Source: Syngnathus acus
Taxonomy: Eukaryota > Chordata > Actinopteri > Syngnathiformes > Syngnathidae
Assembly (NCBI RefSeq): GCF_901709675.1
Contig: NC_051092.1
Span: 7,320,491 to 7,384,490, forward strand
Direction: 5' to 3'
Length of the DNA: 64,000 bases
The position numbers and the translations under genes are program-made. Positions 55,001 to 64,000 of this stretch are shown here, piece after piece (position 1 is the first letter of the stretch; each line of letters opens with the position of its first letter). Under the pieces are notes generated by a model, which was not told the origin of the DNA, ran no database searches, and was given only the letters and a program-made list of their open reading frames with translations.

Positions 55001-58000
55001 GCACTGCCCTCATTGAAAAGATCAAGAAAAATGTTGAACGTCGTCTGTGAAATTTGTTTACATACAAAACATTCCCAAGATACAGTACGTTTTAAAGCAG
55101 AGCTTGTTCCTTAATAGGATCGTGTCACATCCTGTCACTAACCAATGTTAACCTACTCTCCATGTGAAATACGTAACTTCAAAATGTCGTATGCCGGGAA
55201 TGACGTAAATCAAGGACCCTCTACAGTACGAACATTTAAACCCCCATTTATCGTGAGAGAGATGTTCCAGACCAACATACGATAGGTGAAACCCTCCTGC
55301 ACTAAAAACACATTTAGTTGTTGAAACTCACTTAATGCCAACATATAAGGCAAAACACTGTAGATGAGCTAATGGAAATAATCATGGATATCACGGTAAT
55401 TATAAACATTCAAATAGTTGCTAGTTGAACACACAACAGCAACTCACAAACGAGAGAGCATATAATAATACTCTGCAAATTTTGTCTTTGCCCTTAGGGA
55501 CCACAGCCTTTTCTTTTTGCTGTTAATTGCGCACTTTTCCAGTTGACCTCAGTGCTGCTGGGCATTTTGCGGCACAATGTGGTATCACATTGACTGTGTG
55601 CAATTCTAAATATGGATTTACCTCTATTCAGTGAACGTCAATTTACTGTACTAATTGGGGAAGGGGTTTTGACCATTCGAGTTGATTTAAAATGAAATAC
55701 TTTTTTCATGGCCAAACACCTGATACAGTACACAATTATTGTTGAGCACTTGTCCAAAAATGGCCAGCACGCATGCACCTATGGATGAAATAGACATGCA
55801 GTCTTGTCGGCAAATGCATTGTGCAGGTTGCACCGCAATTCAGTGAATGAGGGCGATCATCGAAGCCACTTCAAAATGTGCACACATAGTCCTGTATAAT
55901 AAGCAAATAGTGCTAGTTAAATTAGAGTGCTGTGAATGTAGCAAAGTACTCATCCAGACTCAAATTGTCAGAGATGGCCTTCCACCTTTGCGACTAGGAT
56001 GGCCTACACTGTATGCTTTTCCTGTCTGACAGAATTAGAGCTCTTGGTGCATTTTTTTCCCCAAGCACTGGATCTTATGAATAATGGTATTGCATCATTT
56101 TTACCCTCGAAAATTCCTGTTACGATACTGGTACCAATACCTGGTGCAACGCTAGTAAGATACAAGTCGGCCCTTTTGAGCCGTTTGCCTTTGGCTATGC
56201 TAAGCCTAATGTCCATGCTTTTTATTGCTTGTCTTTGATGGGACGGCTGGCATAGCCGACATGGTCGCCACGTACTGTATGTGCAAGTATTGCCTTTGAT
56301 AGGAACATAGTCACTGCCAACATGGCTTGTCTTTACTGTAAAAGAACCCATAATGATCGCCTAAAAATTGACAATATAGCGGGAGGACAAACAAATTGTG
56401 TTATAGTGGGGGAAAACTGTATTCTTGTGGCACTAACTGCTTCTACTCTGTCCCCAAGCTTCAGCGTCCGGGAGTGGAGGACGTTGAGGTACTGCAGAAG
56501 GAACTTGTGCAGGTGCAGACATTAATGGACCGCATGACTCGCGAGAGAGAGCAGGAGTCGGAGCGCCTCAGAGACCACTATGAGCAGCTGCAGGCTAAAT
56601 TCACTTCCTCAGAGGTGAGATTGGAACACTTGATTGGCTCCCATCTCCAATCATTAGCTAATGTGCTGTAACGCAAGTTGCCACCCTTTTTCTCTGTATA
56701 TTTGGATTTCTGTCGCATACACAACAGCCCTCCATTTGACACTCACTGAATGTTTCTAGCAGGAGCCGAAATATTTCTACAATGATACTTTACAACTTCA
56801 ATTTGTTCCGTGAACAAACTCAAATCATCATTCGTCATTGAAATAAATGACAATTTGGCTCATGTTTATCATGCTTTAATTCAATGGGCATTGTACTGCT
56901 TCTTGTAGTGTGCACACCTTGGTCATTAGGTGGCACTGTTATACATATTTAATGGAGGAACTTAAAGATGACTAAGTATAAGAAATATTGGATGTTTTTG
57001 CAGAGCCTTCTACACTATTGCATTCAAATACCTGTCGTTTAAAGTTTTTGTTCATGAAATACTTTTCTTTCCTCGTGTATGTATTTCCATCAAACGTCTG
57101 GTTGATTTTCCATGTTTTTGTTTCATGTTCTCCAGCTTCATTAACTCCTGGTCCTTTTAAAAGTCTTTTAATGCCTGAGTCCAACTTTTCTTTCAGATGA
57201 CTATATCACAACTGAAAGCAGAGCTGGAGAAGGGGCCACAGGAAGCAGCTGTCTATACACAGCAGATCCACCAGCTTCAAAGTGACCTGAATAATGCTCA
57301 ACAACAAAACCAGGTAATATGAGGGAATTGGGAACCATTGAGTGGGCTTCTCTTTTGTCTATTTCTACACCACTCTTCTAGAAAGACTTTAACACATCAC
57401 ACAGGTTAATGCTTCAGTAAGGCCAACAAAACAGGAAATGTTTAAACCACCAACCTATGGATGCACAAGGATACCAATTTGATACGTGCTTCTGAAATTT
57501 GATCATATTACCTTGAATTACAAATGAAACTATGTGAAGACACTGAATGTGTCAATGACTTTTCGTAATAATTAGCAACCACAATTTAACAAGGTTAGAA
57601 ACAGATGAATACCAATATGCTACATGTTGTTTTAATAAATTTCCAATAATCACATCTACACCATTCCTAGGAGCTCACAATGTCATCGGTTAGCTATGTT
57701 CAATAAGTGCAATTCCCATTAGGCTGTCAATGGTTCTCGGCTGCTTTGGTTATTTTGATATCTCGAAAGGCCAGGGGCCTTGTCCCACTCCCCAGTTAGC
57801 AGCATGCTCTAATGTCAGCAATTATTTGTGTTCTTTATCAGTCTTTAGTCATATTTACTGCCAGGACTAACACGAGGGCAAGCGCTACACACGTACCACA
57901 GTATTCCAAGCCCGCTGTCATAAAACCTTCCTTTAGTCACTAAAGTTTAGTGGGTCCACTGTACTCACATTTTTCAATATAGTATATGCAGATTTGCTCC

Positions 58001-61000
58001 GGGACTTCAATTTAATTTTACTTTATTTTTTTTTACTGACAACCACCATTCCTTCTTTCTATGGTCTTACGTATGTCTTCCCTATGTCTGCCTCCTTCCT
58101 CCAGAATCTTTCTGAAAAACTGGGACGCAAGGAAAAAGAGTATCAGCAGCTAGAGGAGCAAATAAAAACAGAGAAAGCTGCCAAAAAAGCAGGCCAACAT
58201 AGCCTTAGAGAGAAAGAGCGGGAAATCCTGGAGCTGCAGGCCCGAGCCACAGGAGCAGAGACGTCCTTGCAGAAAGCCAATGCAGAGCTTGGAGAGAAAA
58301 CTGAGGAAGTGGCCAGGTTGAAGGGTGAGATTACAGACCTGGAGGTGAAGCATGCCGAACTAAAGGTTGAGAGGAAACAGTTGGAACAGCAAAGGGAAGA
58401 AAAGGACAGCCAAGGTGCTCAGCAGCAAACAGAAATTGGTCAGGTGAGTCCAATCGATCAATGCCAATTTTGTAGCATCCTGGTACATTTGAGATGAATT
58501 TCCAAGATGATGATCAGTAGGCGTTCATCAACAGTAGCCAATTGCTAGAAGTAGTCCTTATGAATAGACATGTAATTAATCCTGTGAGGAAAATTAAGAT
58601 TCTTGTCAGATATAATCTTCACTGTGGTTTGTCTAGCTTCATCTTCACTGTGGTCTGTCTAGCTTCATGCAAAACTACTGGAGGCAGAGAGGCAAGTGGG
58701 TGAGCTGCAAGGTCGTCTGAAAGAACAGAGGCAGCTGTCTGGAGAGAAACTGAAAGACAAAGAGCAGCAAGCAGCCGATTTGCAACTTAAACTCTCACGT
58801 GCTGAAGAACAGGTACATCCAAGATAGAACATATAGGGACGCTAACTCTGAATTAATGTCAGCCGAGAACAATGAACAAAAATGAACCTGATTGTGTCAG
58901 GTTGTTGTGCTGTACATATTTTAGCTACCACATATTCATTAAAAAAACACAAATCCAGTGGCGTGATATAAATGAAAGGTTGGATTTTCAAAAAATAAGC
59001 ATAATAGATGATGGAAAATACAGTTTAAAGAAAAAAGAGACTATTTGAGTGTTATCTTGTAGATGAAAGAAAGTGCCAGTAAGAACACAGACCTGCAGCA
59101 CCAGCTGGAGAAAGCCAAGCAGCAACACCAGGAGCTGCAAGCACTGCAGCAGAACACCAATGGCAAACTCCGTGAGTCACAGGTACTGCGCACAAGAATC
59201 AAGAATGTACTTAAACCCTCAACATGCATGCAAAGCAACTACAAATTCCATTTATTTTCTAACCTTGAAAAAAAGTATACAGGTACAGGTAGTCCCTGAT
59301 TTCCAATAATTTTATTCCTTCATCAGTGCTGTAATTTAAATTTGTACGCAAAGTTGGTATGTGCCACAGTCTATTGCTGACCTACGCGAATGCAGTAGTC
59401 ATGTCATTATTGAAGTAAATATTTTTTGACAAACACTTAAAGAATGTGAATATATTTATGGTTTATAAACAACAAAGTAATTGCAGGCTGTTTGGGAAAA
59501 AAATAACATAATTACTGTAAATATTGGTATAAAAAAAACCACCATCAATATAAAACAATCAAATGAAAAGGTAAGTGCACCCGTAACTAAGCATTCCTTA
59601 TTAGTGCAAATTCTTGAACTGTTTATAACATCAAAATAACATAAGTACTGTAAATATTGGTATAAAAAAAAAAAACACTTATTCCCATCAATATAAAACA
59701 ATCAAATGAAAAGGTAAGTGCACCCGTAACTAAGCATTCCTTATTAGTGCAAATTCTTGAACTGTTTATAACACCAAATAATATGAACGGCAGACCCCCT
59801 AAAAACTGTTTATTATCAGGGAGCAGGATAGAGCCTTGGCGCAAATAGGAAAATTTGCGAGTAGTTAACACCTTCCCAAAAGAGATTTTTTTGTTTAATG
59901 GCCCTATTAAAGGTAGTTCCTTCCGTCACTTTAACATAGCTGCTTGGTTAAAAAAGGCTACTAGATTTCACTAAGTCAACATTTTCACACAAAACATGTC
60001 TTAAGTCGAAGCACAAATAAATGGAGATGGGTTTTCCAGTGATTAACAGAAGATATTTCTGCTGCAAAATCTGTGAATGCCAACCGGTGACTCTGGCTAT
60101 TTTCCTAACTAAACATTTAAATGCTTTGAGGCCCTTTCCATTACCTTATGTGAAGTAACTTCTAGTTTGCTTCCAAATACCTTTAGAATGACCTGGAGCA
60201 GGTATTACGCCAGATTGGAGATAAGGACCAGAAGATCCAAAATTTGGAGGCCCTGCTGCAGAAAAGTAAGGACATTGTGACTCAACTGGAAACTGAGAGA
60301 GAAGACTTGTGTGCCAAGATTCAAGCCGGGGAGGGCGAGACTGCTTTGCTCAACCAACTTAAAGAGAAAAACCACGCACTACAGGAACAGGTTAGTGAGT
60401 TGTCACTCTCACACTGAAAATGTGCAGTTGTCAATAAACAGCATACAATTAAAATAGATGTAATTTAATTCACAGTTTTCCCTTTTTCTTTCCCTACTTT
60501 TATTTTCAGACAACTTGTGCAGATGATTCATTTAACTTGTTTACATGCAAGAAATACAGATGTCTCTCTTTCTCTGAGATCTTTACACCACTGAAACAAA
60601 ATTATATAAACCAAATTACAATAGATATTTTTTTTAAAATCATTTACCTTTTCATTTGATAACTAAGAACATTTGATAGTAGAAAATTACTTTTGATGCT
60701 TAAGTACAGGTACTTTGACTTTCACCAGAGTAATATTCTACAAGGTGACTTAAACTTCCACCAGATTTATTTTACATTAAGATACCTTCATTTTAACTCA
60801 AGTATCATTTTCAGGTACTTTATATAAAACTGTTGAAAATAATAAGTGATTAAGAACAGACTTTCTTGTAATTGACGAGTACAGGGCTGGACCTTTACAT
60901 AGTGAAGCCTGTAACAAAGACTTCATAAGGAAGTGTTATTCCTTACCTAGTTCCTACCATGTTAGTGTGACTGGCACAATATGTATTCTATTCTAGTCAC

Positions 61001-63957
61001 TAACTTTGAAGTTCAGCATTTACAAAGAAGTGCTTCATGAATTCTTTTTTTTTTTTTTTTGCTGAGGCCCCTGTTTTACAATAGAAAAACCTCACACCAC
61101 CTCACAACCTCATCACCAGCATTGCATTGCTCGGCATAGGCATAGGGTTGGTTACCCATGCCCGAATGAAAGCAAGTGCTATAGAAAATGGAGTTGTACA
61201 AGATCCTTTACTTATGTTGTAATCATAACTAAAAAATTATAAATCTATATGTAGATTTTAACACTTTCTTGTTGTCTTGATACAAAGGTAACCCAGCTGA
61301 CAGACAAGATGAAGAATCAATCGGAGAGCAACAAGCAAGCCCAGGACAATCTGCATAAACAAGTTCAGGATCAGAAAACTCTACTGCGTTCATCCCAGGA
61401 CCGGGCCCACACTCTGGAGACTTCTGTCACTGAGCTCGCCGCTCAGCTCACAGACAGCAAGGAGAAGGTGACTCAGCTGGACTCTCAGGTAGCCATTGGC
61501 AATCAATCCCTTTTAGTCTTAAGGGCAAGGTGATCTGTTCTGAATAAATTCCGACTTCGGATGTGGGCTGTTTTCCACCAGCTGAAGGCAAAAACGGAGA
61601 TGTTGCTGTCTACCGAGGCAGCCAAGGCTGCACAGAAGGCCAACCTGGAGAACAACCTAGAGTCTGCTCAGCATGCACTACAGGACAAGCAGCAGGTGAC
61701 TTGTTGGCTTTAGTGGTTTTCAGATCTGGTCTTATGTTAGGTTTGAAAATGAAATGCAAACTAAGGACTTGGTTGACATCTTGGTTATGAATGCTATCTT
61801 GTGAAGGAGCTTATTAAAGTTCAGAAGAAAGTAGAGGAGCAGGCACAGAGACTCAAGGAGAGGCAGGAACAGTGCAGTCAACTGGAAGCCTCTCTTAAGG
61901 AGTACAAGGACAAACGTCTGGCCTCGGAGCAACATGTAGAGAAGCTTGAGGGGCTCAATAAGGTCAGTGCCAACTGGATTACGGTACATGTGCAAAGGTG
62001 TCAGCATTGCCCTCAAATGGATTTGACAAATTGTTGAAACTGATGATTGAAACTTCTATCTTAGAAACTGGAAGCACAGGTGGCAGAGGTGCAGGCTGCA
62101 AGGGATCAGACGCGAAAAGAAGTGAAGAATCTGCAGAAGGAGGCATCTGAGGTCAAACAAAAAGTTAAGGATCTGCAGCTTTTGCTGGACAATGAAAAAG
62201 CAGCGTGAGTATGAAAATTGATGGATGGATATATGGTTCACAAACTGGGGATGTAACTAGAATTTGTTGTCAAGTCAGAATGTGCCATAATTTATCCCTA
62301 ATGTATGGTCATCATTACATGTTTGCTGAAAGAGCTTTTTTGTTGACAACCGGTTCAGAAAGCGCGAGACTTTCACATAGGTTAGCCACCTGAATCCAGT
62401 ACATGTAACATTTCATGGAGATATATTTCATAACGCAATTTTGCAACCAATGTAATGTATCCAATCAGCAATATTTCTAGATCATCCTTTCCGGTTCATT
62501 TTAACAATTGACAGTCAGTTGCTCCATTTAGGAACGTGACGCTTCAAGAGGAAATAAAGACAAAGGCTTCCTCGTTGAGTGACAACCAGAAGCAATTGGA
62601 GTGCTGCGAGCAGGGCAACGCTGCTCTTGAACTCAATGTGGCCAAGCTGACCCAAGAAGGGGAGGTTCAGCATGCAGAGTGGGACAAGAAAGCAAAGGGC
62701 TTTGCTGCAGACTTGCTCAAGGTCCAACAGGAGAAAGAGACTCTAAAGAAAGAGCTGTCTTCCACTCAGGAAAGTCTCGGCAAGACCCGCAAGGCCCTGA
62801 AAGAATGTGAGCGTCAACTGGACACAGAAAGGAAGAATCAAAAGGCAGCCATGGAGGAAAAGGTCAGTTCCAGTTAGTTTATTATACACAGTGTTTGCAC
62901 AAACACATGACGCAGAGGAAAGGCATAATCCCGTTTGTGTAAAACGGGGCACTGATGTCAGCATTTGGCACGCTAGTCCCAGTTGTCCAGGGGTTCCATA
63001 TATTTGCCTTGCCCCAGGCAACATTTATTTCATTCCATATGTATCAGATCTTAAAAGCATACTTGACTTTGAGCCTTACTGTTTCTGTGAACAAGCATTT
63101 GGTCAGTCGGTTCAATTATTACATGGTCACTGGTAGTTGTGAGAGGGCAGACGTAAGGACGGATAGCCACTTAAGAAGTTAGGGGGAGTTCCAATTAGTG
63201 ACCAGATTAAAAGCTTTGACTATCTCGTTTTTTACTTCAAGAAACATGAGTGTATCTTCACTTCATAGGAAAAGTCCTATGAAAAGGCAAGAGGGGATCT
63301 TCAGAAGAGTAACGAGAGCATCAGCAAGGCAATGACGGAATCTAACCAACAACTGGAGCAGATGAGAGAAGTAAGTGCTGAAAAAAGGCGTGTAACAGTG
63401 TAAAAAAAAAAGGATCAACAATGTTCAATGAATATTCTGTTGTGGTTGTTGTTGTAATAAACAGTGTATGAACATTATTTTCTCTCCTGAAATGTCAGGT
63501 AGAGAAGAAGCTGAAAGTGCAGTTGGTATCATTGGAACAACAGAACACAAAATCTCTGAGGGAGAAGGACCAAATGTTGGGGAAGCTGGAAGAGCAATTT
63601 AAGACCGCCACTGTAAACTATAAGGAGGAGATAAAGAAGCTGAAGGGAGAAATTGCAGAGTTACGGGAAGTCAGTGTTAAGAAAGTAAGTACGATTATTG
63701 TTTTATACGAGCCATCGATTTATCCCGATGGTGTTATCTGAGTGTTTATGAAGCATTTGGATTGTCTCATCCAGGTGGAGGAAGAACGCCAACTAAGGGA
63801 GCAGGCAACAGAAGTCAGCCAGCAGCTGGCTTCTGAGAGGAGCCAGACAGCAGAGCTACAAAAGGCTTTAGAACAAAGTCGCAAAAGCCTCATTAAGCTT
63901 CAGTCGGACCTCTATGGAAAAGAGTCTGAGCTTTCAGCACTACAGGAAGACCTCAAA
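49024..63957 (+). CDS. eea1: Early endosome antigen 1 (EEA1), first 22 coding exons (partial)
   Basis: EEA1 is the Rab5 effector that tethers early endosomes before fusion. Exons: 49024-49047, 50990-51067, 51156-51268, 54116-54170, 54254-54319, 54458-54488, 54570-54653, 54769-54890, 56459-56614, 57197-57313, 58105-58443, 58663-58812, 59063-59182, 60187-60390, 61288-61488, 61582-61695, 61807-61962, 62065-62204, 62532-62862, 63269-63370, 63499-63684, 63775-63957. This is 3072 nt, 1024 codons, all in phase. The N-terminus is MLRRILQM. Residues about 35-60 form the Rab5-binding C2H2 finger (GFICPQCMKS...LFKHYELFHD). The rest is heptad-rich coiled coil with human-like blocks KAAQLATEI, QRPGVEDVEVL, VLRQIGDKDQKIQNLEALLQ and QAGEGETALLNQL. 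The C-terminal FYVE finger lies beyond the right edge. Confidence 0.96.
49222..50233 (+). CDS. Putative unidentified three-exon gene nested in eea1 intron 1
   Basis: I do not recognise this protein. Exon A, 49222-49418, starts at an ATG in good context (gacaATGG) and is open for 65 codons to a GTGAGG donor in phase 2. Exon B, 49979-50154, follows a strong polypyrimidine tract and AG, is open for 58 codons in the matching phase, and ends at GTGAGA. Exon C, 50208-50233, closes the frame with TGA, giving about 132 aa; if its 53-bp intron is not used, reading through stops 8 codons later. The product is soluble and mixed in character, with no signal peptide or clear transmembrane segment. Distinct stretches are VNISSAPYDGRPKLAFDANP, LFSGVIDRERQFYNKKTPLH, LLHASKFLPYYGPTVLSPEI and KSYLMYQLKKVNG. 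Support is phase-consistent splicing and protein-like composition only. It could be an alternative eea1 transcript or chance ORFs. Confidence 0.45.
51269..54115. other. eea1 intron 3
   Basis: About 2.8 kb from GTGGGA to atttag. It is dominated by the internally deleted hAT element at 51552-52422. The rest is AT-rich, with short repeat fragments around 52950-53230 and no extra exon. Confidence 0.7.
51552..52422 (+). mobile_element. Internally deleted hAT transposon with BED-finger remnant
   Basis: Terminal inverted repeats are tagggatgggaattga at the left and tcaattcccatcccta at the right, flanked by a degenerate 8-bp duplication (ttcatgat/ctcaggat). Near 51745-51850 a broken frame reads VWSYFAKKDKNGATCNSCN then, after a frameshift, SNMQKHLYTQH, the shape of a BED zinc finger. 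Near 52110-52212 another piece reads CAATKFVVKGLHPFATVE, typical of hAT transposases. The catalytic core is missing, so it cannot mobilise itself. Confidence 0.82.
54891..56458. other. eea1 intron 8
   Basis: About 1.6 kb of intron with no coding exon seen. A fragment at about 55225-55300 (ccatttatcgtgagagagatg) resembles the end of a TA-flanked MITE. Confidence 0.6.
58615..58666 (+). repeat. 26-bp tandem duplication of the eea1 exon 12 splice acceptor
   Basis: Two copies of a 26-bp unit (atcttcactgtggt..., differing at one base) lie at 58615-58640 and 58641-58666. Each contains gtctag followed by cttcat. The second gives the in-frame acceptor (exon from 58663); using the first would add 26 nt and shift the frame. 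Confidence 0.85.
59503..59773. repeat. Two tandem copies of a 133-bp unit in eea1 intron 13
   Basis: The unit beginning ataacata.ttactgtaaat starts at 59503 and again at 59636. Both copies contain tcaaatgaaaaggtaagtgc and gcattccttattagtgcaaa. The copies differ by a few substitutions and a short insertion in a poly-A run. Confidence 0.88.
60391..61287. other. eea1 intron 14
   Basis: About 0.9 kb with no exon seen; AT-rich with a poly-T run near 61045. Only weak similarity to interspersed repeats (gtgctatagaaaatgg at about 61178). Confidence 0.6.
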
Positions 63958-64000
63958 GTAGGTTTTATATCATTTAAAGATAAGTGTGTGTGTGGGTGTA

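Overview
The window is vertebrate nuclear DNA, almost certainly from a teleost fish. It holds seven intron-rich genes whose exon phases all close, GT..AG introns, many short AT-rich MITEs, microsatellites and fish-type interspersed repeats. The proteins match human orthologues closely. Repeat content suggests a percomorph, but the species cannot be fixed from sequence alone.

Layout, left to right: (1) 334-7142, minus strand, the 5' ten coding exons of a BMAL2/ARNTL2-type clock bHLH-PAS factor, running off the left edge. (2) 7.1-10.2 kb, a divergent intergenic gap with an 85-bp tandem repeat. (3) 10221-17602, plus, complete 12-exon slc17a8 (VGLUT3, about 580 aa). (4) 21169-29285, plus, complete 9-exon nr1h4 (bile acid receptor FXR, about 479 aa). 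(5) 30705-32627, minus, a two-exon gene with two tandem C1q domains (C1QTNF4/CTRP4-like). (6) 34101-39244, plus, complete 4-exon ube2n (about 151 aa). (7) 41631-47736, plus, complete 5-exon nudt4 (about 176 aa). (8) 49024 to beyond the right edge, plus, the first 22 coding exons of eea1 (about 1024 codons).

The genes are not an operon. They act in the circadian clock, vesicular glutamate loading, bile-acid sensing, a secreted C1q/TNF factor, K63 ubiquitin chain synthesis, inositol pyrophosphate turnover and early endosome tethering. What links them is conserved synteny: slc17a8-nr1h4 and ube2n-nudt4-eea1 are neighbours in human 12q22-q23, and BMAL2 is on human 12p.

The most unexpected item is a putative three-exon gene of about 132 codons (49222-50233), in the same orientation inside eea1 intron 1, that I cannot assign to any family. 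Other points of interest are a perfect RORE near the bmal2 first exon, an nr1h4 that cannot encode the mammalian MYTG insert by the same donor shift, a duplicated splice acceptor in eea1, an internally deleted hAT transposon with BED-finger remnants in eea1 intron 3, and a hAT MITE family with perfect 8-bp target duplications. Exon boundaries were read by eye from splice signals, reading phase and recalled family sequence; no database search was run.
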